NCBI GenBank assembly: GCA_035048815.1
Contig: JAUCBN010000054.1
Coordinates: 10,664,001-10,728,000 of the forward strand
Length of the DNA: 64,000 nt
Direction: 5' to 3'
From: Abelmoschus esculentus
Taxonomy: Eukaryota; Streptophyta; Magnoliopsida; Malvales; Malvaceae
Part shown: positions 23,952 through 35,623 of the stretch, in pieces
Layout of the letters: each line of letters starts with the position of its first letter
How positions within the stretch are numbered: position 1 is the stretch's first letter
Translations under genes and position numbers: made by a program
The notes under the pieces: model-generated
Seen by the model: only the letters and a program-made list of their open reading frames with translations
Databases searched by the model: none
Told to the model about the DNA's origin: nothing

Positions 23952-24038
23952 TGGGGTGAGAGAGATTCGAACTCTCGACCTCAGGATTACTCAATGTAGC
24001 TATGAGACCTACGCGCTAGCCAACTGCGCCACCACCCC
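23952..24038 (-). tRNA. trnM-CAU (elongator): Elongator tRNA-Met (CAT) with a short intron
   Basis: On the minus strand the gene begins GGGGTGGTGGCGCAG and ends CTCTCTCACCCC plus discriminator A. The acceptor stem pairs over seven positions (one G-T). It has the D arm GCGCAGTTGGCTAGCGC, anticodon CAT at 24004-24002, and the T arm GAGAGTTCGAACTCTC. About 12 nt after anticodon position 37 are extra (GCTACATTGAGT-like), which fits the intron known in plant elongator tRNA-Met genes. The B box GGTTCGA-type sequence is inside the T arm (AGTTCGAAC). The features are complete, so it is probably functional. Confidence 0.95.
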
Positions 24039-24403
24039 TTTGGCATGCAACTTTTCATAGTTTAAATAATATATACTATATTATAAATCTCAAAAGTCAT
24101 TCCCCATCCTAAGCCATGTTTAATTGTGTTTTTTACCGTAAACCTGAACCCAAACCGATCTTACCTTTAATAATAAAAATATGATTCAAAACTATTATTT
24201 TACAAAAAAATCTGATCCCATTGGACTGCAAGGTTATAACTTAATCTAATCGGATAAAATGTTTATCCCTAAATATTCGTCTTAAGAGAAATTCGAGTAT
24301 ATTTATATATAAAATACGTGCTTTGTTTAAAGAAATAAAAAATATATTACATTTGTATATTAAAAATGTCATGTGTCTAATGGTGTTTTAAAAAATGGAG
24401 AGA

Positions 24404-24610
24404 TTATTAGGTGAACCATGTTTATCACGTCATCCATGGTCCAAGTAATCAAAACTATTAATTTTTAAATAACTACCTAATACCTATTTATCCACCCACT
24501 AATTATATGTAGAAAAAATGATGATTCACCTTAAAACGTTAAGATAAATAATTCTGATTGAATAGAATCACAGATAACGTGATAAACAGGTTGAGGTTTT
24601 ACCTAATAAT
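24404..24610. mobile_element. Inverted-repeat element of about 207 bp (MITE-like)
   Basis: The left end ATTATTAGGTGAACC...GTTTATCACGT is mirrored by the right end ACGTGATAAAC...TTACCTAATAAT. The arms are about 28 bp with small gaps, and the interior is AT-rich and non-coding. A similar ATTATTAG-ended inverted repeat lies in the carrier-gene intron at 36139-36458, suggesting one family. Confidence 0.55.
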
Positions 24611-27057
24611 TTTTCCAAAAAATGACCCTCCACCCTCCCTATTACAACTTGTGAGGTGACATTTTTTAAAAGGTATAGCTTGAACCCAGAACAACCCCTA
24701 AGGCTAAAGCAATCTCCGAATCCAAAGACAGAACCTTCTCCCAACCGATACACTAGCTGTCTAGGAAAAGGGCAGGAGGCAGAAGCCTGAAGGAACCGGA
24801 AACCTTGGGAAAAAACAAAACAACATTTGCTGGTTACTACACCACGTGGTTTCCCTGTCATACGTGTATTAAACTATGAAAACTTGATTGTTTTGGTCAT
24901 TCAAATTTTAAAAATTATAAAATCGTCATTATATTTATTAGACATTATAAAATGATCATTAGATATTATAAAATAGTATAACGGATTTTGATTTAATTTT
25001 AATTTTTTTATTGAGATATTACTAATATGTAATACGACAATTGTATAGATTTTTTTTAAAAAAATATTTTTTTATAAATTTTATAGGATTTAAAATTTTT
25101 AAAATAATAAATAAAAAAATATAAAAATATCAATTGTTAACACTATAACACTACATGTTATACTGATTAATCTAAAAAAGTTAAATTGAACAATTAACAT
25201 TGGTAAGGGGTGAAATTATAAAATTTTCAGTAAACTCTAAATTTTAACCCCTAAACTAAATATATAATTCCTAAAAAAACACGTGTATTGAATGATTTTT
25301 TAAAACTTAATGACCACTTTGTAAAAATGACAAATTTAATGATAGTTTTATAAAAAAAATTAAAATCAAAACTAAAATAATTATTTTTTCAAAGATTCTT
25401 TACCCATATTTTTGTCCTTTTCTTCCCATAATAACCATTTCCGTCAATAAAATAAACCCTTGGTATAAATAATCCCATCCCACCAAACGCTGCGATAGAG
25501 AAAGCAAAACTACAAGCTTGAGATCGACCCTTTGAAACCCTGCCATTTGGATTCACTCTTTGGTGTTTATTACGTCTAAAATTGTCACACACATGAAAAT
25601 GGAAGTATAATTATTTTAAGGGATAATCATTTTATTAAGAAAAATTATATTTAAAATATTGTATAAAATAAATAAATAATATTGCATCTTATTATTTAAA
25701 CCTTCATCAATCACCGACAATATTTATTCTACTATTGTTTTATTACATAATTGTAATCTATTGAGTTTGGTTTTATTACACAACGATATGAGCACCTTTA
25801 AAGAAAAAAAAATGATATTAATAATAATAATAATAATAAAATTAAATTATAATAAAACTAATAAATAAGGACAATGTTTAATATGAAAATAAATGGGATA
25901 ATTATTTAATATTAAGGACCCGTGATTGTGAATTGAAGTCACTTATCGAAAAAAATATATATTATATTGTCGGTATTTTAAATAATAATTTAAAAAGTTT
26001 TTTTGTTAAATTAAATTTAGATTGGTATTCAGGTTATTCTGATCGAATTTATGTCATTATTTTTTATTTAAATTTTGATTGGTTTAAATTGATTCGGATC
26101 TATGTTACTTTAGATTAAACCAGGTATGAGGTCGTGTTAAATTCGGATTTATTCCTTTTGGTATCAGATCTGTATCTTATCAATCAACTTTCACTTTGAG
26201 TTAATATATGAAGATGATTGTTTTAATAAAAAATAATATTAAACCAATATATTATTACTAAAAAATTTTGATAAATAGTAATATAATACAAAATAAAATA
26301 AAAACATACATAAGGATTAAATAGGCAACTGATATATATATATATATAGATTAATTAAAACAATTTATTTTACTTTATTAATAAAATATTGTAATTAAAA
26401 CAATGTAAAAATTTAAATTTTAATATTATAGATTAATTAAAAAACTGATCATATGATAAATCTTTATATTTTTAATTTAAATTAATCAATCTATTATTAA
26501 ATATCAATACTTATATCAAAATAATACAATGTTTTATCTCATAACCTTGTCTATTAACGAATTATTAAATATCAATACTTATATCAATATAATAAAATTT
26601 ATTTTTACTTTTGTTGTTGCATGTCGTTTAAAATTGATTTTTATCTGGTGATTGAGTTTTAATTTAATTAATATAATTATCATCATAATATTTAAGAGAA
26701 TTTAAATTTAAATGTATATTATTTTTTAATTTATAAATAAAATAAAAAATTTAAATAATTTATATATTGTATTTAAATAATTTATATATCGTAATGAACA
26801 TCGATTTAAATTAATTAATGTGTTAAAATTTAATAATTAAAAATATTTTTATTATTTTTGAGCATTAAATAATATATTATTTTATTCTTAATAACACTAT
26901 GGGCGTAAATTACAAAATATAATTTTAAGATTAGTTAATAGTTATATTAATAATTATCAAATGTACAACATTTTATTACAACGACTCTTTAAATCGGCAA
27001 CTCAGAGGACTTTGAGAGAGAGAAAAAGAAACAGTATTCTCTTTCTGGCCATCAACA
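24611..27057. other. Long AT-rich intergenic region before the FLA gene
   Basis: No recognised gene. A GC-richer island at 24640-24870 has a 97-codon minus-strand frame without a family match. ATA trinucleotide repeats lie near 25814-25841 and TA repeats near 26332-26348. The final 100 bases are presumably the promoter and leader of the FLA gene; a purine-rich GAGAGAGAGAAAAAG stretch sits about 45 bases before the ATG. Confidence 0.45.
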
Positions 27058-30000
27058 ATGGCTGTCAAGCTCTTCACTTTCCTTCTTCTTCTTCAAATCT
27101 CATGTTCAAAGCTCTCATCGGCACTACAAGATGCCTCAACGGCGACGAATCATACGGGTCAGATCAATTCCAACTCAGTGCTGGTGGCTTTGTTGGACTC
27201 ACATTACACCGAGCTTGCCGAGTTGGTGGAGAAGGCTTTGTTGTTGCAGACGCTTGAAGAAGCTGTCGGAAGACACAATATCACCATTTTCGCTCCCAAA
27301 AATGAAGCTCTGGAGCGGGATCTCGACCCTGAGTTCAAGCGGTTCTTGCTCGAGCCTGGTAATCTCAAATCCCTTCAGACTCTCTTGCTCTATCACATTG
27401 TACCCGCCAGGATCGATCCTCATTCTTGGCCGAAATCGGTTTCGGATTTAACCCATCACCGTACTTTATCGAACGAACGAGTCGAACTCACCGGCGACGA
27501 TTCGTCTGGTGCTAGATTCATCGGCACGGCCAAAGTTATTTCCCCCAACGCCGTCAACCGTCCCGACGGTGTCATCCACGGCATCGAACAGCTGTTAGTC
27601 CCTCGATCCGTGCAACAAGATTTCAACAACCGTAGAAGCCTCCGCTCAATCTCTGCCATTAAACCAGAAGGAGCCCCGGAAGTTGACCCAAGAACCCACC
27701 GCTTGAAAAAACCAGCTCCTCCTGTCAACCCCGGCGCGCCTCCCGTCCTCCCAATCTACGATGCCATGGCCCCGGGGCCATCTCTAGCTCCGGCCCCGGC
27801 TCCTGGACCCGGAGGACCCCACCACCATTTCAACGGGATGAGGCAGGTCAAAGATTTTATTGAGACCCTGTTACAGTACGGCGGGTACAACGAAATGGCA
27901 GACATTCTAGTGAACTTAACATCGTTGGCCACCGAAATGGGCCGGCTGGTCTCCGAGGGCTATGTTTTGACCGTTTTAGCACCCAACGACGAGGCAATGG
28001 CGAAGCTAACGACGGACCAGCTGAGCGAACCAGGAGCGCCGGAGCAAATCATATATTACCATATAATCCCCGAGTACCAGACCGAGGAAAGTATGTACAA
28101 TGCGGTGAGGAGATTCGGGAAAGTGGCATACGATACATTGAGGTTGCCGCATAAAGTTTTGGCTCAGGAAGCTGATGGGTCGGTTAGATTCGGCCATAGC
28201 GATGGATCTGCGTATTTGTTCGATCCCGACATTTACACCGATGGAAGGATCTCCGTTCAGGGTATCGACAACGTTCTTTTACCGCCGGAGGAGAAATCTA
28301 AGGAAGAAAAGAAAACCATCAAAGTTGCCACCGTTAAACCCAGAAGAGGTAAATTTTCATTATCACCATTATCAATTTTTGTAGTAAATTGACTGTTAAC
28401 ATTGCTTTGGGGGGTTTGGGAATGGTCACGGCGGCCTGCAGCGACGCTGGTTGCCGGGGAATATTTGGTGGGAAAATAGAAAAGTGTCGGTGCGTTAGAA
28501 TCGTTTAAGAGGGTAGAATTGTCTACTTTTTTGTTTGCTTTTCATTGTCTTCATTAGTATTTTTCAACAAACAAATCTTGACCTTAGAGAACTAAGAGAA
28601 GGAAAGCTTATAGTTTAGATTAACTTATAATTTAGTGGTTAGAGTTTAAGGCCGTCGAAAGGGATACGTGATAACTTTAGAATCTCGGTCGTGAAAAAAT
28701 CGCCGACGGAGGGACACTAATATCGGATCAAATAATTATCCGATGAAATAGCTTAATGAATAATTATTCGATACATTGGTGAAATGGTGTTAAGAGTTTT
28801 CTCCCCATAATCTACTTTAATCTACAATCAAATATACTTAAAGCATGCTTGTGGATTAAAACCGCATGCCGAAAGACACTATCAGTGGATCAAATAATTA
28901 TCCGATGAAATAGCTAAAGTCGAGGTTGTGCCTTGGACAAAAAGTTTAGGGTATTTTAGCTTTTTCGAACCCGGTAAACATGGCAGGTAAGGAATTGACA
29001 ATGAAAACTCCTATCTTTTAACTTCATCAAGAATTCACTCACTAGTTTGGTGGATTGATTGTCTTAGAAGGATGAACTGTAGTTTTCTTTGAAGTAATTT
29101 CATCTGACTGTAACTTGGAAGTTGTTTTCTAGCTTTACACCAACCTGGTTGTTGGAAGGGGAATTTATAGTTTACATATACTAATCATTCGTTGCAAAAT
29201 CAAGTGATATATTCGAATGACACGACTCTTCACCACCTTTCTCCATACCCTTGTTTTAATAGTTTTAGAAATAAGATATGATATTCTCTATAGTTATATA
29301 CTTATCAAACAAAAGAACAAGACAAGTTTTATTTGAAAGAAAAAAACAAGCAAGTAGTGACCGTCTCTTAGTTCGGTTGACACTATTGTTGCTGTAACAT
29401 TCAAGACTTGAGAGCCGTGAATTCGAGTACTTAAACGTACAATAGCCTTCGATTTAAAGGATTAGGGTATTGTGGGTAGTCTTAGTCATTGTATGGACAT
29501 TTTATGCAATTATGGGAATCTGTAGCTGTCATTAAGGGTTTTGATGAGTCAAGTACTTCCAAATCAAAACATGCTATAAATTTTAATTGAAATTTAAGTA
29601 TAGGTAAGAGAATATATATATATATATATATTATACCTTTGCTGTTGCCTGTTGGTGCTTTGGAGTTAGTTGGCTTGTCTAAGGGTAGCAAATTAAAAGA
29701 TGAAAGTTGCAGCATAACAACAATATACTTTTGTTTTGACTTTAGAGGAATCATGACCGTCCATTGTTTTCCTTGTATAAAATAAATTCCACCAGCATGT
29801 CTCTTTACTAACATTTTTGTTTGCTTCCTATAAAATTATCATTGCAACATATTTGTTTATTCAGCATTACCTGCCATGTTATTAATCTAATGGTTTAGAT
29901 TCATTACAGCATTAGCTAATAACATTGGATACGTGTATCAAATACCTGCGTACGTCCGATGTAAATATTCTCGATTTTTTTCTCTAAAAAATCGTATATT

Positions 30001-30359
30001 TGAATGATTAGACCTGTACTACAACCATATTGCAATATGTATTCGATATGTCATGTTGGTGAATGAAGTTTCTCTGATCTTTCTAATTGACTAGTTTATG
30101 CTATCATATTTTATTAAGTTCTTTTTCCAATCATTTTTTGTATCAATTATTGGTTTAACAATGATTTTAGATGGGAAGTAGTTTTCATGAAGTTATGATG
30201 TAGCTTTCAATGGATCTTCCTGATTTAAAATGGAAAATATGGTTGGTGCCTAATATTGTATAAGCCTAAATGTTTTCGGCAGGGAGGTTGCTTGAAGTTG
30301 CATGCCGAATGCTCGGGGCAATCGGACAAGATTCTCGTTTCACCACATGCCGCATATGA
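27058..30359 (+). CDS. FLA17: Fasciclin-like arabinogalactan protein, FLA15-18 group
   Basis: Secreted cell-wall glycoprotein with two fasciclin adhesion domains; group-B FLAs lack a GPI anchor. Exons 27058-28348 and 30283-30359 give 455 residues, close to Arabidopsis FLA17. Signal peptide about residues 1-22. Fasciclin 1 about 38-190 (NITIFAPKNEAL, LLYHIVPARIDPHSWP, DGVIHGIEQLLVP). A Pro-rich link about 215-255 with glycomodule-like APGPSLAPAPAPGP. Fasciclin 2 about 262-415 (YVLTVLAPNDEAM, IIYYHIIPEY, ISVQGIDNVLLPP). Exon 2 adds only 24 codons plus stop (LLEVACRMLGAIGQDSRFTT and on), the conserved tail of FLA15-18. Without it, exon 1 reads 14 codons into the intron to a false stop at 28392. 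The splice phase (AGAAGAG / GGAGGTTG) is exact. The member number 17 is by resemblance only; 15, 16 or 18 are possible. Confidence 0.9.
29355..29480 (+). repeat. SINE-like segment in the FLA intron
   Basis: TAGTTCGGTTGACAC (A-box-like) followed by GTGAATTCGAGTACT (B-box-like) about 50 nt later, in the 1.9-kb FLA intron. The spacing and motifs suggest a tRNA-derived SINE body; copies elsewhere and flanking duplications were not found. Confidence 0.3.
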
Positions 30360-31060
30360 ACACAACAACGATCACTTCCCTACACGATGTACAAAACTTC
30401 AAACAACGAAAAGGTAGATTCCTCGTTTTTACATGTTATAGAATGCATCCATATCCGAATCCAGTCGAGGGATTTATTCGACCGGATTACATTAATTTTT
30501 ACAAGTACTTGTATAATGTCAAACACTTACAGCTCATTCCAGCTACCTACACACCCTGGTGAACTGTGAACTTATTTAATACATTTCTGCCTTAGCATAT
30601 GATTTTTAAATTAAAGGTCAACAACAGAGTTGGTCCATATTTATTCAACTTTTTGTCCTAAGTCAAGCATCTTATTCCAAATGAAATGAAAAGCTTACCA
30701 TACTTACTGATTCATTCAATTACTGATCCAAAATGCAGGTGAACCAGCATAGTATAAAGTGTCCTTGAATGAGAGGTGATGATGATTTGCTCTCTCTGCA
30801 TTAGGATGTTAGTTTTATTTTCTTTTTGTTCTATATTATATGGTTCAAAAGGCAGAAAAAACTCAAGTCTACCAAATTTTTGTATTCTGTTGATTTATGT
30901 GTGTAATAATACGGTGGTAGCAATGGTGGCAGCGGTGGTGGTGATGGCGGTGGCAGTGGAGGAGGACGCTGTTGTTTGGTGAGGGAAGAGGAAAGGGTGA
31001 GGGGGTTAATTGTGTGTGAAGAAGACCACCATGTAGGCTATCCTACTTAATAATGTGAAA
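30360..31060 (+). other. FLA 3' region
   Basis: Follows the FLA stop. Probably 3' untranslated sequence at first, then intergenic. A G/A-rich GGTGGT/GGCGGTGG tract lies at 30913-30975. Small open frames here show no protein family. Confidence 0.4.
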
Positions 31061-34000
31061 AGGAAAATACTATATATTATATCCGATCGTCTAGTTTGAA
31101 GCTTAATTTTTTATTTAAAATTATTAAAAAATTATATTAAAAAAAATAAGTATTCAAAATTCCTAAAACTAAAAACATTCTTTATTTTTTATAAAATAAA
31201 AAATAGAAGCTATAAATAATAAATTATTAATTATTAAAATATTTATAAAATATAAAAAAATACCATTTTCATCTAAAAGAGTCTTCTATTGTTATACTTT
31301 TATTATATTTTCAGTAAGATCAAATTTGCATTAAAGTAATAATAACTTTTGAGGGTTTTTTTATATCATGATAATTAATGAATTATATAAACTTATAGTT
31401 GATTTAATTAAAAGATTATATTAGTTAATTGTATAAAAAATATTTAGTATTAAATGGTAGCATATAGTTGTTTGATTATTTAAATAAATAAAATAATATA
31501 TAAGAAAATGATTATATTCGATACTTGTTTAAATAATTTATTAATTATTTATATTTTTTATATTAGTTAAATTATGAAAAATAATTTTTAATATAATATT
31601 ACTTGGAATGTTTGAATGGTCTATATATTAATTTATTATTTATATAATTATTTTTAATATAATTTAATTAATAAATAATATAAATATAAATATATGATAA
31701 TTAAAAGAAAAATAATAATAATTTACAAATGTCACGATATAAATATATATAAATGAAAAATTAAAATAAAAAATATTAAATTTAGGTTATTTGGAGAACT
31801 TTAATAACTATTAAGGGTAAAAGGGTTCTTTATAATTTTTATGTCAAAACATTTTATATCAAAAACCTCTTATTAGCAATTTTTTCTTTAAAATTTAAAG
31901 GTTTCACTTCAATCTGTTATTCTATTTCATTATTTCAAAAAATGATTTTTATGTTAAAAATACACAAAATTATTTTTTTACCAATTTACTCAATACTAAA
32001 CTACTCATATTTTAATAAATAAAAAAATAAAAATAGCATCCTATAAATTCTCCTTACATAAACATTTTGGATTTATTTTTTCAAATAATCTTAAATGTGA
32101 ATTATTTTTCTAATTAAATGATAAAAAGAAGATATTATTTAAAAAAAATCATTTATATTGCATGAGCCCTTTAACCCAAGTGGTTAAAGAAACAGTTGTT
32201 GTTCCTAGAGATCACAGGTTTGAGCACCAGTGATGTCGATTGAGCGATCAATGTCAAATGGTGGAGATTATATTCTAGAACAGATACTACTGTAATCACA
32301 AAAGAAATCGCATCACAAACATTAAAATTTTAATGTATAAAAAAGCAATAAAAGTTTAAAGATGTAAAAGATATTAAAATATAAATCCTATCACTTACAA
32401 AAGACATAAAAATCAAATGAAAATCCAATAGATCTACGGACATCTGATCTTCGTTGCTGGTAACGCTTGATTAATATTCGTCATACGAATGTTAAGTTGC
32501 TAAAAATCCGACAACAATATCACAAATATAGACTATGACTACCATAAAAATAGACGAATAAACTGATATGAAAGCAGCAGATAAAATATAAAACTGATAA
32601 AGTAAAAAAAATGCAAATGATATTCTCCAACAAAGATGAATGTTTTATTTATGTACAAAATCAATAAAATATCAATATTTTATTGATATATAAAATCAAT
32701 AAAATGGTCAAAAACCGTCGTTGGTGAAGAAAATTTTTATTAAAAATAATAGACTTTAAAAATTGAAACTCTTTGTAACCTCTCAGAAAAAATAAAAGAA
32801 CTTTAAAAAAATAAAGAAGATATTAATTTTAAATTGCCTTGAGTTCAAATAAATTATACATATAATATATATTTATTTTTAAAAGATTAAAAATAAAATA
32901 AATATTATTATATAATTATATTAAAATAATAAAAAAATAGACTTTTAAATATAACAGATAGATATATTGGTATGGCAACTTTTCCCACCTAATATTTATA
33001 AAAGGAATATATTCTTTCCTAATCTTTTTTTCCTTTTAATAGTTGTCCGAAACAATACCATATGGAAAGACATTTACTGGTTTATCCAGGATTAGAAAGA
33101 GGCCCAACACTCTGGCTTTTTCTTTTTACTAAAATAATATATTTTTTAAGTATTTATTAAATTAAAACTTAAATATAAAATAAGTATTTAAAATATTTTA
33201 TTTTTATTTAAATACTTAAATTATTTTTTAGATGAAATAAAGAGACACAACAAAATCTCTCATAAAAATGGTAAAAATTTTGGTATCGATCTTTTGATAT
33301 ATATTAAAATTTTTACAAAAAGTGTAAGAATTTTACTATATGTCATATTTCTTACAAAAAGTATAAGAATTTTGGTATATACCGAAAAATTTGTACCTAA
33401 ATTCTTATAATTTTTGTAATAATTTTAATTGTCTTTTTTATCCTCATTTTAAGGTACCTTACGTTAAAAAAATTATTTTTCTACTTCTCTTATTCAGTAG
33501 GGTTGAGTATAATTAACCGTAAATCAAAAAATTGAATCGATGCACTATGATTCATAAGTTTACGAATCGTGATTAACTAAATAAAATCGAATTTAATTTT
33601 TTAATTAATTTATAATTATTTTTATAAGATAAAAATAAATTTTTTATACTTAAAATATTATAGATATATTTTTAATTATTATTATTATTATTATTTTTGT
33701 AATATCTTATTATCAAAGAAATATCTTATTATCTTAAAATTTTATAAAATAAAGCTATTTTCTTAAAATAAAAAATATTTTTAAAAAAATTAACGTTAAT
33801 ATATAAAAAAAAAATAAGGTGAACCGAATCAAAAATTAATGATTATTAAAATAATTTATTAAATTAAACCGAAAATAAACAGGATACACTCTGATTATTC
33901 AGTCGAAGAATATTATTTCTGTAAATAATAAAATATAAAACCTTCTCGTGATCCATTGCCGTGGGCCAACACAAAATCTCCTGACGGCTGACGGGGACAG

Positions 34001-34341
34001 GAGACCCAGGAAACTGTAGGACCCTCACGCAATCTCCTAATAATCATATATTAATTTTTTATTCTTTTGGGTAAATATATATTTTGTACCTAAACTTTAA
34101 TTCAAGATATAATTTGGTACTAAACTTTTTTATAGTATAATTACGTAGAGATGAATATTCGATCGAATTGTGTAAAATAATTAAATTAGTTGAATTAATG
34201 AATCTTATTTATAATTCAACTTATTTAAATTTTTTAATATCGAATTGATTGTTTGAGTTTCTGTTCAAATTTAACGGTAAGCATTCATAATGTTATGGTA
34301 CTAAATAGTAAATATTCTTAAATGATTCTAAGTTTTAGACT
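31061..34341. other. AT-rich gene desert
   Basis: Over 3 kb of very AT-rich DNA with no coding stretch of a known family. It contains one SINE-like copy (32161-32290) and, around 33490-33900, a degraded element with GAATCG/CGATTC-like units. A less AT-rich patch at 33950-34040 has no recognisable content. Confidence 0.5.
32161..32290 (+). mobile_element. SINE-like, tRNA-derived repeat (copy 2)
   Basis: A-box-like CAAGTGGTTAAAG and B-box-like GGTTTGAGCACC about 30 nt apart, then a body shared with 12905-13040: CTAGAG, TTTGAG, GATGTC, ATTGAGCGA, CAATGTC, AATGGT and TATATTCTA in the same order. The A-box region is a clear relic of a tRNA 'AGTGGTTA' D arm. Copy 2 matches a tRNA head better than copy 1. 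Confidence 0.55.
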
Positions 34342-34952
34342 AAGGGTCAACATTGCTTTTAAAAAGTGCGGTAAAAAAGTGTGGTGAAAAAATGTAGTGA
34401 AAAAGTTCTTTTAGAACTTTTTTGTTTGAGATATGTGTTTAGTATTGTTGTCAAAAAGTGCTTTTGAAGAAATAGATGACTATTTTAGATATGATATTAT
34501 AAGTTAAAATATATATATTTAAATGATAATCAAATTCTTTCATATTATAATATTAACTTAAATTATAATAAAATATAAAAATATTAATAAATGAATAAAT
34601 AAATTATTTTTGAAAAGTGCTTTTAAGAAGTGCTTTTTGAGAAAATATATAATTTTTACGTGAATAAATATAATGTTTAAACTAAAAAATAATTTATGTT
34701 AAATATAATTATGTATTTGTAAAAATTAAATTATAATAAATCATAATAAATGAAGGTTAAAATTATAATCTGACTCCTAAAAGTACTTTTCAACCGCAAA
34801 AGCTAAAAATTTTAGCTTTTGCGTTTGAATTAAAAATCACTTTTCAAAAACAGTTTTCTCTCCGAAAGTTAACTGTTTAGCATTGCTTCTGCGTTTTAAA
34901 CCAGCTTTTGGCCCAAAAAGTTGGTTTAGAATGCAATGCTAAACGCAACCTA
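34342..34952. mobile_element. hAT-like MITE of about 610 bp
   Basis: The left end AAGGGTCAACATTGCTTTT is mirrored imperfectly by the right end (AATGCAATGCTAAACGCAAC, read in reverse as GTTGCGTTTAGCATTGCATT). Internal AAAAGTGCTTTT and AAAGCTAAAAATTTTAGCTTT palindromic pieces and the absence of coding are typical of the widespread plant 'GCGTTTGGCATTGC' MITEs. Flanking CTAA occurs on both sides, but a full target duplication is not certain. Confidence 0.55.
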
Positions 34953-35623
34953 ATTTATAACCATTGGATGAGTGAAATAGATGGATGAGATTAACAATAG
35001 AAAATTCGAAGATCATCAATTTAAAAAAAATAAAGAAATAATCTTAGTCATTTATTATCATCATACAACGGTTCTAAATTATTACAAAACTAAGTTTTAC
35101 CCCATATATATAATATAATATAATATAATAGGCAGAATTAAGGGACTCGACTTAAACTTAAAAATCGATCCATAAAATACTAAAATTTTTGAATTATTTT
35201 AAATTCCATTTAATAACTCAAACTTTGTTTTAAAAAAAATTGAGTCAAGTTTTATCCAATTTATTACTTATAATAAATGAATTATTTAAATTAATTTGAC
35301 CATAAAACTAAATTTAGACACCAATTAAAAAAAATAAACCTAAATTTAAGCACCAAATTGCATATTAAAACAAAGTTCATGTACTAAAATATATATTTAC
35401 CTTTATTATTTTCTCAAATGGAAAAGTTTGTCAGTTTCCTTTTGAATTTAATTTATTTTATTGTCACTTTTTCATTTCATTTTCGTATAATAAAAACAAA
35501 AATTCCCAGAATCAGAAACATATGTCAGCTGTTTCAACTTCTGATTTTGATCCCTCATCGGTTTTCTAGTTCTCCCGACGCTTGCTTTCTTTGGGGTACT
35601 TCGTTTTCGTCGCTCAAACCGCC
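34953..35623 (+). other. AT-rich sequence, promoter and leader of the carrier gene
   Basis: No gene. The last 60-100 bases are GC-richer and pyrimidine-rich and are probably the transcribed leader. An in-frame ATG at 35582 would add 14 residues; see the carrier entry. Confidence 0.4.

Noticed and set aside
24568..24861. 97-codon minus-strand open frame
   Set aside because: No domain, no splice context, and it overlaps the end of an inverted-repeat element.
28349..28392. Single-exon FLA ending in SLSPLSIFVVN
   Set aside because: The stretch follows a perfect donor and lacks the conserved tail, which is found in phase at 30283-30359.
35582..35623. Upstream ATG of the succinate/fumarate carrier
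   Set aside because: It adds hydrophobic residues not seen in the family; the later ATGs give the usual start.
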